A stretch of 64,000 bases of DNA from VRUE01 sp963708115. Its GTDB lineage: Bacteria; Actinomycetota; Thermoleophilia; Solirubrobacterales; 70-9. Each line of letters begins with the position of its first letter. Position 1 is the first letter of the stretch. The notes beneath the pieces are model-generated. The model was not told the origin of the DNA. It made no database searches and saw only the letters and a program-made list of their open reading frames with translations. Below, one piece after another: positions 7,260 through 16,692 of this stretch. The translations under genes and the position numbers were made by a program. Location of the stretch: positions 372,001-436,000 of the forward strand of contig CAVPRX010000002.1 in the NCBI GenBank assembly GCA_963708115.1. Reading direction: 5' to 3'.

Positions 7260-8612
7260 ATGGCAGAGCAACCAACTAGTGCCGCCGATGTAGCCGAGAT
7301 CGTCAAGGAGCGCGACGTTCGCTTCATCCGCCTCTGGTTCACCGACGTGCTCGGTCAGCTGAAGAGCTTCTCGATCAACTCCTCCGAACTCGAGGATGCG
7401 CTCGAGGGGGGGATGGGCTTCGACGGCTCCTCGATCACCGGCTTCAACCCGATCGAGGAGTCGGACATGATCGCGATGCCCGACCCGTCGACCTTCGCGA
7501 TCATCCCCTGGCGGCCCGAGGAGGAGAACGCGGTCGCGCGGATGTTCTGCGACATCCGCGTCCCCGGTGGCGACCCGTACGAGGGAGACCCGCGCTGGAT
7601 TATGCGCCGGGCGCTCAAACGGGCCGAAGACATGGGCTTCGACACCTACAACATCGGCCCCGAGCTCGAGTACTTCTACTTCCGCTCGGCCAAGCCGGAG
7701 GGCGGCGTGCCCGAGGTGCTCGACGAGGGCGGCTACTTCGACCTGACCACGCTCGACGCCGGCTCCGATGTGCGCCGCGACACGATCCTGGCCCTGGAGA
7801 AGATGGGCATCCACGTCGAGTACGCCCACCACGAGGTCGGCCCCTCCCAGCACGAGGTCGACATGCGCTACAAGGACGCGCTGCAGATGTCGGACGACTG
7901 CATGACCTACCGCATCGTCGTCAAGGAGTACGCGATGAAATACGGCTGGCACGCGACCTTCATGCCGAAGCCGCTGTTCGGCGAGAACGGCTCCGGAATG
8001 CACGTCCACCAGTCGCTTGCCAAGGACGGCAGAAACGCCTTCTTCGACGCCGACGACCCCTACTTCCTCTCGTCCACGGCCAAGGCCTTCATCGCCGGCC
8101 AACTGCGCCACGCGCGTGAGATCTCGCCGCTCTTTGCCCAGTGGGTCAACTCCTACAAGCGCCTGGTCCCGGGCTTCGAGGCGCCGGTCTACCTCGCCTG
8201 GTCGCGCCGCAACCGTTCAGCCTTGATCCGCGTGCCGCTCTACCACCCCGGCAAGGAGGCGGCGACGCGGGCCGAGCTGCGCTGCCCCGACCCCGCCTGC
8301 AATCCCTACCTCTGCTTCGCCGGCATGTTGCAGGCCGGCCTGGAGGGGATCGAACACGGCTACGAGCTGCCCGAGCCGATGGAGCAGAATCTCTACCACC
8401 TCTCGCCCGAGGAGCGCTCCCAGCGCGGTATCGAGCAGCTGCCGGAGACGCTTGGCGAAGCGATCGACATCGCTGCCGACTCGGAGCTGGTGCTGCGCAC
8501 GCTCGGCGAGCACACCTTCCGGCGGTTCGTCGAGATCAAGCGGCAGGAATGGGACGACTACCGCGTCCAGGTCACGCCCTACGAGATCGAGAACTTCCTA
8601 CCGGTTCTCTAG
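7260..8612 (+). CDS. glnA: Glutamine synthetase type I
   Basis: This enzyme makes glutamine from glutamate, ammonia and ATP and is cytoplasmic, usually a dodecamer. The 450-residue product shows the N-terminal beta-grasp (RLWFTDVLGQLKSF), the GFDGSSI loop, the ATP/metal block GPELEYFYFR, the MPKPLFGENGSGMHVHQS signature and the glutamate flap region. The C-terminal pattern NLYHLSPEER followed by GIEQLP resembles the GSI-alpha group, which is not regulated by adenylylation; that is inference. The frame is open upstream to 7185, but the ATG at 7260 matches the family start and has GAAGGAG eight bases before it. A weak promoter-like pair (TTGCAC 7191, TATCTT 7216) lies upstream. Confidence 0.95.
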   Translation: MAEQPTSAADVAEIVKERDVRFIRLWFTDVLGQLKSFSINSSELEDALEGGMGFDGSSITGFNPIEESDMIAMPDPSTFAIIPWRPEEENAVARMFCDIRVPGGDPYEGDPRWIMRRALKRAEDMGFDTYNIGPELEYFYFRSAKPEGGVPEVLDEGGYFDLTTLDAGSDVRRDTILALEKMGIHVEYAHHEVGPSQHEVDMRYKDALQMSDDCMTYRIVVKEYAMKYGWHATFMPKPLFGENGSGMHVHQSLAKDGRNAFFDADDPYFLSSTAKAFIAGQLRHAREISPLFAQWVNSYKRLVPGFEAPVYLAWSRRNRSALIRVPLYHPGKEAATRAELRCPDPACNPYLCFAGMLQAGLEGIEHGYELPEPMEQNLYHLSPEERSQRGIEQLPETLGEAIDIAADSELVLRTLGEHTFRRFVEIKRQEWDDYRVQVTPYEIENFLPVL

Positions 8613-8621
8613 TGCTTCTGG

Positions 8622-8700
8622 CCGCGGGTCCTGTCGCGAGGTAGGGGTGGGTTAGCGGACTCACCCGTCCGAACCCACCCCTACCTCGCGCCACCCGCGG
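8622..8700. repeat. Long nested palindrome, family R1 copy b
   Basis: Outer arms CCGCGGGT (8622-8629) and ACCCGCGG (8693-8700) enclose a perfect 19-base-pair stem (8635-8653 with 8672-8690) and an 18-base loop AGCGGACTCACCCGTCCG, the same loop as copy a in the other orientation. It lies between the convergent glnA and MMPL genes. Confidence 0.88.
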
Positions 8701-8720
8701 GAGGGGCGCAAGGCAACGGG

Positions 8721-11201
8721 TCAGACCTCGCTCGGGGCTGGGGTGGCCGCGGTCTCGGTCCCTTTTTTTGAAAGCTGAGAGGGCCACCAGAACTTGTCGC
8801 CGAGGTTGAGGGCGATTGCCGGGACGAGGATGCTGCGGACCAGGAAGGTGTCGAGGAGGACGCCGAAGGCGACTACGAAGCCGAGCTCGGTGAGGAAGGT
8901 GAGGGGTAGGACCGCCAGCACCGAGAAGGTGCCGGCGAGGACGATGCCGGCGCTGGTGATGACCGCGCCGGTGACCGCGAGGGCACGGAGGATCCCTTCT
9001 CGCGAGCCGTGCTGGATCGTCTCCTCCCGCGCGCGGGAGATCAGGAAGATGTTGTAGTCGACCCCGAGCGCGACCAGGAAGATGAAGGCGAAGAGGGGCA
9101 GGGACGGGTCCGAGCCGGGGAAGCCGAAGACGACGTCGAAGACGAAGTAGCCGAACCCCAGGGCGGCGAGGAAGCTGAGGATCACGGTGCCGATCAGGAT
9201 CAGCGGCGCGGTCACGGCGCGCAGCAGGCCGATCAGGATCAGCAGCACGACCAGCAGCACTATCGGTGGGATCACGATCGAGTCCCAGCCGGCGGCGTCG
9301 CGGACATCGAATTCGACCGCGGTGGGTCCGCCGACCAGGGTGCTGGGCGCGACCTCGTGGGCCGCTTCGCGGATCGGCTCGACCAGGTCGAACGCCTCGG
9401 TCGAGTAGGGGCTGATTTCAAGCGTCGCCTGGATCAGCGTTCCCGGCGGTCCTTCGCTCACCGGGCCGGAGACCGCCTCGACGTCTTCGACTCCGGCGAC
9501 GGCGCGGCGCACGGCCGGGACATCGGCACGGTTTGCAACGACGATGTCGGTGAGGGCGGTGGCGCCCGAAGGGAAGCTCTTGTCGAGCAGGTGCTGGCCT
9601 TCGACCGATTCGACTTCGGTGCGGTAGCTGTCTTCGCTGGTCAGGTCGGTGGAGAAGAAGGCGAAGCCCGCGCAGAGGATCAACAGAACGGCGATCGAGC
9701 CGGCCATGATCCGCGTCGGCGACGCGGCGACGCGGTCGCCGACGCGTTTCCAGAATCCGTGCGTCGCGTCAGCGGCGTGCTCGAGTCGGTGGCGGCGCAC
9801 CTCATAGGGGGTGAAGACCGCCCGGTCCAGCGGCCCGATGATCAGCGAGGGGATGCGCCTGCCGCTGAGCCGTCGCAGGAGCCAGTTGAGCAGCACTAGC
9901 AGCAGGACCGGAGGAATGATGATCAGCAGGCAGGCGAGGACGACCCGTGCGAGCGACCCAAACGCCGACCCTTCGACGATCCGCCGCCGGGCGCGCTCGG
10001 AGATTTCGTCGGCGCTCGGTGCCGTCTCCGGCGTGTGTGGCACGAAGGGCCAGAAGGCGCGGCGGCCGAAGATCGTCAGCAGGGCCGGCAGCAGGGTAAG
10101 CATCGAGAGCGCGGCACAGGCGATGCCGATCGCGGCGATCGGGCCGAGACCCGAGGTGCCGTTGACCTTGGCGATGGTCAGGCAGAGCAGGGCGGCGACA
10201 ACGGTTGCCGCCGAGGCGAAGATCGCCGGCCCGGCGGAGGCCAGCGCGGTGCGCATCGCCTCGTGCTTGTCGACGGTGTGGTGAAGCTCCTCGCGGTAGC
10301 GGGCGACGAGCAGCAGCGCGTAATCGGTGCCGGCGCCGAGCACGAGCACCGACATGATCGAGCTCGACTGTCCGTTGATCGTCACCCCCAGCTCGGAGAC
10401 TCCGTAGCCGATCGAGCGCGAGAGCGTCTCGGCAAACAACACCGCGATAAGCGGAATGAGGAAGAACATCGGCGAGCGGTAGATGACGATCAGCAGGAAG
10501 ATCACCAGACTGAGCGCGGCCAGCAACAGGGTGCCGTTGATGCCTTCGAAGACTTCGATCGCATCGGCCGAGAAGCCGGCGCCGCCGGTGATCTTCACCT
10601 CGAGGCCGCCGCCCGGATCGGATATTTCGTCTCGCCAGAACTTGACCGGGTCGACGATCAGGTCTCCCTCGCCTTCGGGTTTGAGATATGCGCTGACGAT
10701 CGCCGCCTTGCCGTCGGGTGAGCAGACCGGACCGACGAACGGCGCGTAGCCGGCGGGCTGGCCGGGCACCGCTTCGGTCGGCGTCGCGCATCCCGGCGGC
10801 AGCGCCTTCTGCGGCGCGGCCGCTTCCTCCGAATCCGGTCTCTTACCGCCCGCCGCCGCCGTTTCGCCGTCGGGAACGACGCCGGGGAAGCGCTTCGCAG
10901 TCATCCTTTCGACGTCTTCGACGATCGTGCGCTGGTCGGCGGCGGTCAGGCCGGACTCGCGTCGGAAAACGATCACCGCGGGAGCGATTTCGCCGTCCTG
11001 AAGCGACTCGGTTGCGTCCAGCGCCTTGGTCGATTCGGCCGAGCCGGGCAGGTAGGAGGTTGCCTCGTTGCTTTCGGCGTCTTCGAACTTGCCCGGCAGG
11101 TTGGCGGGGCCGGCGGCTATGAAGATGCCGACGAGCCAGACCGCGAAGACGATCCACTTGGCCCTATGACCGGCAGCGAAGGTGAACATCGAACCGCGCA
11201 C
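8721..11201 (-). CDS. MMPL/RND-superfamily membrane transporter
   Basis: The 826-residue product has the MMPL layout: a first helix at residues 15-30, a large periplasmic domain, five helices from about residue 225 to 370 (containing NGQSSSIMSVLVLGAGTDYALLLVARYREEL, the usual GxxxD-type block), then a repeat of the same plan after residue 480, ending with VALGVDYNIFLISRAREE and a final helix cluster. MMPL proteins export lipids or related hydrophobic compounds using the proton gradient. The substrate is not visible. The gene starts 14 bases after the DUF255 gene, and both are probably in one operon. The C-terminal tail is short and polar. Confidence 0.88.
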   Translation of the reverse strand: MRGSMFTFAAGHRAKWIVFAVWLVGIFIAAGPANLPGKFEDAESNEATSYLPGSAESTKALDATESLQDGEIAPAVIVFRRESGLTAADQRTIVEDVERMTAKRFPGVVPDGETAAAGGKRPDSEEAAAPQKALPPGCATPTEAVPGQPAGYAPFVGPVCSPDGKAAIVSAYLKPEGEGDLIVDPVKFWRDEISDPGGGLEVKITGGAGFSADAIEVFEGINGTLLLAALSLVIFLLIVIYRSPMFFLIPLIAVLFAETLSRSIGYGVSELGVTINGQSSSIMSVLVLGAGTDYALLLVARYREELHHTVDKHEAMRTALASAGPAIFASAATVVAALLCLTIAKVNGTSGLGPIAAIGIACAALSMLTLLPALLTIFGRRAFWPFVPHTPETAPSADEISERARRRIVEGSAFGSLARVVLACLLIIIPPVLLLVLLNWLLRRLSGRRIPSLIIGPLDRAVFTPYEVRRHRLEHAADATHGFWKRVGDRVAASPTRIMAGSIAVLLILCAGFAFFSTDLTSEDSYRTEVESVEGQHLLDKSFPSGATALTDIVVANRADVPAVRRAVAGVEDVEAVSGPVSEGPPGTLIQATLEISPYSTEAFDLVEPIREAAHEVAPSTLVGGPTAVEFDVRDAAGWDSIVIPPIVLLVVLLILIGLLRAVTAPLILIGTVILSFLAALGFGYFVFDVVFGFPGSDPSLPLFAFIFLVALGVDYNIFLISRAREETIQHGSREGILRALAVTGAVITSAGIVLAGTFSVLAVLPLTFLTELGFVVAFGVLLDTFLVRSILVPAIALNLGDKFWWPSQLSKKGTETAATPAPSEV

Positions 11202-11215
11202 GAGGCGACATCCTT

Positions 11216-13183
11216 TCAGACTAGGTCGGCAAGGTGCTCAGGATTGGTTACCGGTACCCGGCAGCTGAAGTTTTCGCACACGTAGGCCGCAGACAGGCCG
11301 TCGACCTGGGTGCGGCCGGTGAGCAGGGGAGGGGTGTCGCTTCCCGCCGGCCCGCCGGCGAGGACGAGGTGGGGGCGGTGGCCGGAGCGGACGACCGCCG
11401 AGAGCGCAGTGAGGTCGTTGCCGATCAGCGCCACCTCCTTGGTCGCGGCGAGCCGGAAGTCGAGCGCGCGCAGGAGGTGGGCGAAGGCGTCGGGTTGGCG
11501 GGGGGCCGCCTTGGCGAAAAGGCGCAGGACGCCATCTGCCTGCTCGCCATAGGAGCGCTCTCCGGTCAGCGCCTCGAGCCGCAACAGGCCCAGGGCGGCG
11601 GCCGAATTTCCAGAGGGAATCGGGTGGTCGCCGATCTCCTTGCGGCGCGCGATCAGCTCCTCGTGGTCGCTGGAGGTCGAGAAGAAGCCGCCGCGCTGGG
11701 GGTCGCCGAAGCGGGAGATCATGGTGTCCGCGAGCGCTCGCGCCCGCTCGAACCAGCGCTGCTCGAAGGTCGCCTCGTACAGGGTCAGCAGCGCTTCCAG
11801 CAGGAAGGCGTGGTCCTCGAGGTAGGCGTTGAGCCGGCCCTCGCCGTCCTTGTAGGTGCGCAGCAGGTGTCCGTCGTCGCCGCGCAGGTCGCCCAGGACG
11901 AACTCGGCGCAGTCGCGCGCCGCATCTAGATAGTCCTCGCGGCCGAGCGCCGCGCCGGCCTCGGCAAGGGCCCCGAGCATCAGCGCGTTCCAGGCGGCGA
12001 GGCGCTTGTCGTCCAGCCCCGGTGGCACCCGCTTCGCCCGCGCCTCGTACAGGGCCTGGCGCGCCGCGTCCAGCCCCTCCGGCTCGGCCGTCGCCGCCCC
12101 ACCGGCCAGGTGGAGGATGTTGCGGCCCTCGAAGTTTCCGGCCTCGCTGACCCCGTAGAACTCTGCGACCGCCTGTGCGCCCTCGCCGAGCGCGGCCTCG
12201 ATCTCGTCCGGCGTCCAGACGTAGAAGCGGCCCTCCTCGCCCTCGGAGTCGGCGTCGAGAGCCGAGTAGAAGCCACCCTCGGGTCCGCGCATCTCGCGCA
12301 GCGCCCAGTCGAGCGTCCGCTCGCAGACGCGCCGGTAGCGCTCGTGGCCGAGCGCCTGCCAGCCGTGCAGGTATGCGCCGGCCAGCAGCGCATTGTCGTA
12401 GAGCATCTTCTCGAAGTGGGGGACGAGCCAGCTCGCGTCGACCGAGTAGCGGGCGAAGCCGCCGCCGATCTGATCGTGGATGCCACCGGCCATCATCGCG
12501 TCGAGCGTCCGCTCGACGGGCTCGTTGACGCCTCGGGCGAGAAGCAGCTCCAGCGCCGATGAGGGCGGGAACTTGGGAGCGCCGCGGAAGCCGCCGCGCT
12601 CAATGTCGGCCGCCTCCCTGAGGGTCGCGATCGCGGTCTCCAGCAGCTCCTCGCCTGGCGCCTCGTCGGAGGGCTCGATCGCGCCGATCGCCCCCAGTTG
12701 CACTCGCGTCTCCGGCGCCCGCTTGCGCAGCTCCTCGCGGCGGCTCTCGAAGGCGTCGAGGACCGCTTCCATCACCATCCGGAAGCTCGGCATGCCGCGG
12801 CTCTCGTCGGGCGGGAAGTAGGTGCCGCCGTAGAAGGGCACGCCGTCGGGGTCGCAGAAGACCGTCATCGGCCAGCCGCCGTGGCCGCTGATCGCCTGCA
12901 CCGCCTCCATGTAGAGCGCGTCGACGTCGGGTCGCTCCTCGCGGTCGACCTTGACGCTGACGAAGTGCTCGTTCATGTAGGCGGCGGTGTCGGCGTCCTC
13001 GAAGGACTCGCGCTCCATCACGTGGCACCAGTGGCAGGCCGAGTAGCCGACCGAGAGCAGGATCGGGCGATCGAGCTTGCGCGCGCGAGCCAACGCCTCC
13101 GCTCCCCACGGGTACCAGTCGACGGGGTTGTCGCGATGCTGGAGCAGGTACGGGCTGGTCTCCTGCGCCAAGCGGTTCGCCAT
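11216..13183 (-). CDS. Thioredoxin-domain protein, DUF255/YyaL (spermatogenesis-associated protein 20-like)
   Basis: The 655-residue product begins with the family signature: LAQETSPYLLQHRDNPVDW, then a thioredoxin-like domain with CHWCHVM (active-site CxxC near residue 50) and KVDREERPD. The remaining ~480 residues form an alpha/alpha barrel related to N-acylglucosamine 2-epimerases and glycosidases (GGIHDQIGGGFARYSVD, WLVPHFEKMLYDNALL, GFYSALDADSEG). The biochemical role of the family is not settled. No signal peptide is seen. It is the upstream partner of the MMPL gene at 8721-11201. Confidence 0.9.
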   Translation of the reverse strand: MANRLAQETSPYLLQHRDNPVDWYPWGAEALARARKLDRPILLSVGYSACHWCHVMERESFEDADTAAYMNEHFVSVKVDREERPDVDALYMEAVQAISGHGGWPMTVFCDPDGVPFYGGTYFPPDESRGMPSFRMVMEAVLDAFESRREELRKRAPETRVQLGAIGAIEPSDEAPGEELLETAIATLREAADIERGGFRGAPKFPPSSALELLLARGVNEPVERTLDAMMAGGIHDQIGGGFARYSVDASWLVPHFEKMLYDNALLAGAYLHGWQALGHERYRRVCERTLDWALREMRGPEGGFYSALDADSEGEEGRFYVWTPDEIEAALGEGAQAVAEFYGVSEAGNFEGRNILHLAGGAATAEPEGLDAARQALYEARAKRVPPGLDDKRLAAWNALMLGALAEAGAALGREDYLDAARDCAEFVLGDLRGDDGHLLRTYKDGEGRLNAYLEDHAFLLEALLTLYEATFEQRWFERARALADTMISRFGDPQRGGFFSTSSDHEELIARRKEIGDHPIPSGNSAAALGLLRLEALTGERSYGEQADGVLRLFAKAAPRQPDAFAHLLRALDFRLAATKEVALIGNDLTALSAVVRSGHRPHLVLAGGPAGSDTPPLLTGRTQVDGLSAAYVCENFSCRVPVTNPEHLADLV

Positions 13184-13311
13184 TCACTCACACTACCCGC
13201 GGATTGGAGAGGCCAACTATTAGGTGGCGTACGTCGCCGAAACTAGGTCGCAGTTCATAGGAACGGTGTGTTTTTGGGAAATGGACGGGCGGATCTATCT
13301 ACCTTCCTCGG

Positions 13312-14730
13312 GTGGCAAACGAAAGACCCCCTGCGCAGAGCGAGCCGGCGATCGAAGCCGTGCTGAACAAGCTCGGGGACGACGACCGGGCGGTTGTGCT
13401 GGCCGCGCTGGAGCGCGCCGAACGAACCGAGGCGGAGCTTCGCTACCTCGCCGACCACGACTCGCTGACCGGGTTACTCGACCGCCGCCGCTTCCGCGCC
13501 GAGCTCGACCAGTACGTCTCCTTCAGCGCCCGCTATGGCGGCCGTGGCGCGGTGATGATCGTCGACATCGACGGCCTCAAGGGGATCAACGACTCGCTCG
13601 GCCACCACGCCGGCGACAACCTGATCCGTCAGGTGGCCGGGGTGATGCGGGAAAGGGTGCGCGCAACCGACATCGTCGCCCGCCTCTCCGGCGACGAGTT
13701 CGCGATCCTGATGCCGCAGACCGACGTCGAGGGGGCGATGCAGCTTGGCGAGGACCTGCGCGCCCAGGTCGCCGACAGCGTCCAGCCCACCTCCGACTCC
13801 GAGCCGGCGACGATCAGCGTCGGCATCACGATGTTCGGCGGCGGCGAGAAGGGGGTCGGCTCCGAAGCGGTGCTGGTCGCCGCCGATCAGGCGATGTATC
13901 GGGCAAAGGAGGGAGGCCGCAACCAGATCGCCCTCTTCCGCGACCCGAACGAGCCACAGCGCGACCCCGAGCGCCGCCAGACGACCGCGGCGAGGATCCG
14001 CGACGCGCTGACCGACGACCGCCTCAGCCTTCACACCCAGCCGATTCGCAGCCTCGCCTCCGGCGGCATCGAGCGCTACGAGCTGCTCCTGCGGATGACA
14101 AACGAAGAGGGGGAGCTGCTGCCGGCGGCCTCCTTCATCGACGCCGCGGAGCGTGCCGGAATGGTTCAGGAGCTTGACCGCTGGGTCGTCGGCCAGGCGC
14201 TGGAGCTGCTCGGAGAGCGGCAGCGCAAGGGGGCGCCACTGTCGCTGCACATCAACCTCTCCGGCGCCTCGCTGGCCGACATCTCAGTGCTCGAGTTCAT
14301 CGAACGGCGGCTCGACGAAGGCGACGCCGACCCCTCCAGCTGCACCTTCGAGATCACCGAGACGGCGCACGCCCACGACTTCGATGCGGCCTCCGGGTTC
14401 GCCGACCGGCTGACCGAGTTCGGCTGCCAGGTCGCGATTGACGATTACGGCGCCGGCTTCAGCCCCTTCCACTACCTGAAGTCGATCCCCTTCGATCTGA
14501 TCAAGATCGACGGTGCGTTCATCCGCGACCTGCCGCGCAGTGACGCCGACCAGCTCACCGTCCAGGCGATCGTCCAGATCGCCCGCGGGCTCGGCAAGAC
14601 GACGATCGCCGAGTACGTCCAGGATGACCAGACCGCCGAGATGCTGCGCGAGTACGGCGTCGACATGGCCCAGGGCTTCCACCTCGGCCGCCCCGTCGGT
14701 CTAGACGTGGCCTTCGCCAAGACCGCCTAA
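13312..14730 (+). CDS. GGDEF-EAL protein, cyclic di-GMP turnover
   Basis: The protein has 472 residues with no membrane helix or recognisable sensor domain; a short helical lead (residues 1-45) is followed by GGDEF (about 50-205) and EAL (about 225-470). The GGDEF signature is SGDEF at 126-130, which is compatible with cyclase activity, and an inhibitory RxxD site (RATD, 117-120) sits at the expected five-residue distance. The EAL signature is ELL at 257-259; the metal and catalytic set (Asn315, Glu347, Asp377-Asp378, Lys398, Glu434, Gln454) is kept, so phosphodiesterase activity is plausible. The start is GTG at 13312 with no good ribosome site but a TATCTA box about 15 bases upstream, so the mRNA may be nearly leaderless. 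Confidence 0.9.
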   Translation: MANERPPAQSEPAIEAVLNKLGDDDRAVVLAALERAERTEAELRYLADHDSLTGLLDRRRFRAELDQYVSFSARYGGRGAVMIVDIDGLKGINDSLGHHAGDNLIRQVAGVMRERVRATDIVARLSGDEFAILMPQTDVEGAMQLGEDLRAQVADSVQPTSDSEPATISVGITMFGGGEKGVGSEAVLVAADQAMYRAKEGGRNQIALFRDPNEPQRDPERRQTTAARIRDALTDDRLSLHTQPIRSLASGGIERYELLLRMTNEEGELLPAASFIDAAERAGMVQELDRWVVGQALELLGERQRKGAPLSLHINLSGASLADISVLEFIERRLDEGDADPSSCTFEITETAHAHDFDAASGFADRLTEFGCQVAIDDYGAGFSPFHYLKSIPFDLIKIDGAFIRDLPRSDADQLTVQAIVQIARGLGKTTIAEYVQDDQTAEMLREYGVDMAQGFHLGRPVGLDVAFAKTA

Positions 14731-14758
14731 TAGACAGTCGATTCCCACGATCCCCGGC

Positions 14759-14906
14759 AAGGGAGACTGGCCGTCCTGCAGTCGAATTGACACCCCACGC
14801 GCAAAGCGCGTGGGGTGGATGAGGAGCGCAGCCTGCGGCTGCGCGAAGATCGGATTGCATTTCCGCCGCTTCGCGACATTCGCCTGCAGGACGGCCAGTC
14901 TCCCTT
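14759..14906 (+). repeat. Structured palindrome R2-A (left half of composite unit 1)
   Basis: Perfect 22-base inverted arms (14759-14780 and 14885-14906) enclose a hairpin with stem CACCCCACGCGC, a second hairpin GCGCAGCC/GGCTGCGC, and the conserved core ATTGCATTTCCGCCGCTTC followed by GCGACATTC. Its interior is nearly identical to R2-D at 58213-58361 read on the other strand. It faces R2-B; the two are separated by a 113-base spacer that is also conserved at the second locus. Confidence 0.92.
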
Positions 14907-15019
14907 TGCTGTGCGATCACGGTACGGCTCAAGCTCCGCGGCGCTCTCCAGCTCTTAAAGCTGATGAGACCTTTGGGCCGAGCAAGGCGCTCCGGGAGAT
15001 CGAAGCTTGGGGGTGTCTA

Positions 15020-15170
15020 GACGAGATGGCGGGTGCGCCTCTGCGGGAATGTCGCGAAGCGGCGAAATGCAATCTGTCAATCGCGCGGCGAAAGCCGCGC
15101 TCAATCTCTGTCGCTAAGCGCGAAGCGCGCGCGACCTCAATTCCCGCAGAGGCGCACCCGCCATCTCGTC
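15020..15170 (-). repeat. Structured palindrome R2-B (right half of composite unit 1)
   Basis: Perfect 31-base inverted arms (15020-15050 and 15140-15170) share the GATGGCGGGTGCGCC sequence with R2-C at 57953-58090. The core GTCGCGAAGCGGCG-AAATGCAAT is the reverse complement of the R2-A core. The inner hairpins differ in sequence from the other copies but keep the pairing. The last codons and stop of the acyl-CoA ligase gene lie inside the right arm. Confidence 0.92.
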
Positions 15171-16610
15171 CTCAGCCGCGCAGCTCGGCTCCGCTTGATC
15201 TTGCCGCTGGCCGTCTTCGGCAACTCGGTGGCGAACTCGACGATGCGGGGGAACTTGTAGGGGGCGGTCTCGCGCTTGCAGTGCTCCTGCAGCTCGCGGG
15301 CCAGCTCCTCGCTCGGCTCGCGGTCGCGCGGGACGACGATCGCCCGCACGACGGCGCCGCGCTCGGCGTCGGGAGCGGCGACCGCTGCGGCCTCGGCGAC
15401 GGCGGGGTGGGCGAGGAGCGCCGCCTCGACCTCGACCGGGCCGATCCGGTAGCCCGAGGAGACGATCACGTCGTCGTTGCGACCCTCGAACCAGAGGTGG
15501 CCGTCGTCGTCTTGGCGGACAAGGTCGCCGGTCGGCCACCACTCGCCCTCGAAGCGCTCGCCGTCGAGGTAGCGCGAGAAGAAGGTGGGGGAGGAGGGGG
15601 CCTTGAGCTGGAGCTCGCCGTCGCGGACGCGAACGTCGATCCCCGGCAGCGGCCTGCCCATCGAGCCGGGACGCACGGGTTCGCCGGCGAGGTTGCCGGA
15701 GATATGACCGGTCTCGGTCTGCCCGTAGCCGTCGGCCGGCGCCAGGCCCATCGCTTGCTCGAAGGCGGCGATCGTCTCCGCCTCCAGCGCCTCGCCGGCG
15801 GAGACCATGCGGCGCATCGCCGGGAGAGGCCGCAGCTGGGTGCGCTTGGCCAGCATCCTGTACTCGGTCGGCGCCTGACAGAGCACGTTGACGCCCAGCG
15901 CCTCGGCCATGTCGAGTCGCTCGGCCGGGTCGAAGCGACCGTCGTGGATGGCCGCGGCGGCGCCGGTCAGCCAGGGGGCGAGGAAGACGTTGCGGGCCGA
16001 CTTGGACCAGCCGGGAGCGGTCGTGCACCAGACCAGCTCACCGGGTCGGGAGCCGAGCCAGTGCTCGGCCTGGGCGTGCTGCCCGGTCAGGTAGCGGTAG
16101 GCGTGGACGACGCCACGCGGCTCGCCGGTGGTGCCGGAGGTGAAGACGATCAGCGCCGGGTCCTCGCCATCCATCGCCTCGATCGCCGCCGGGCGTCTCC
16201 TGCGGCCGGTCCTCGTCGAGGGTCGCGGCGACCTCGTCCAGGGTCATCGCCGCAACTCCGTCGGGGAGCTCGCCGAGCATCTCCTCGGCGGCGACGCAGA
16301 GCACCGGTTGGGCAGCGTTGGTGCGTTGCTCGAGGTCGTGGCGGCGTAGCTGGGGGCTGCAGGGTAGGGCGACTGCGCCCATCCGCCAGCAGGCGAGCAG
16401 CGTCAGCGCCCACTCGATCCGGTTGCCGAGCAGCGTCATCACGACGTCGCCGCGTTTCACCCCCCGCGCGGCGAAGGCTCCGGAGAGGCCGGCCGAGCGC
16501 GCGATCAGTTCGCCGAAGTACCAGTCGCGCCGGTTCCCCTCGGCGTCGACGGCGACGATCCCCAGCCGCGAGGCAGGGGACCGCTCCATCACATCCTCGA
16601 CGAAGTTCAC
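15137..16610 (-). CDS. Acyl-CoA synthetase, AMP-dependent (frameshift near 16190)
   Basis: This enzyme activates a carboxylic acid to its CoA ester through an acyl-adenylate. The N-terminal part (start 16610) and the C-terminal part are in different frames; removing one inserted base near 16190 joins them into about 490 residues. Visible motifs are the P-loop-like FTSGTTGEPRGVVH, GYGQTET, the A8 region WWPTGDLVRQDDDGHLWFEGR, and PKTASGKIKR with the C-terminal catalytic lysine. The pattern APGWSKSARN and the overall sequence recall medium-chain acyl/acetyl-CoA synthetases; the exact substrate is unknown. The final ~10 residues are encoded by the arm of palindrome R2-B. Confidence 0.85.
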
Positions 16611-16635
16611 CCGCGGCAGTCTGCCGCACGAAGGG

Positions 16636-16685
16636 GCCGACGGGCCTAAAACCGGTCGTATGGCAACCGTTTTAGGCCCGTCGGC
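16636..16685. terminator. Palindromic terminator, family R3 copy a
   Basis: Perfect 17-base arms (16636-16652 and 16669-16685) with sequence GCCGACGGGCCTAAAAC form a strong hairpin between the MMPL gene upstream and the acyl-CoA ligase downstream, both on the minus strand. The GCCGACGGGCCT arm recurs at 22650-22698 inside a coding region. Confidence 0.75.
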
Positions 16686-16692
16686 GGCGAGG

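Noticed and set aside
14759..15170. R2 unit as an insertion sequence
   Set aside because: No transposase-like reading frame is present in the ~410 bp; at most it is a non-autonomous element.
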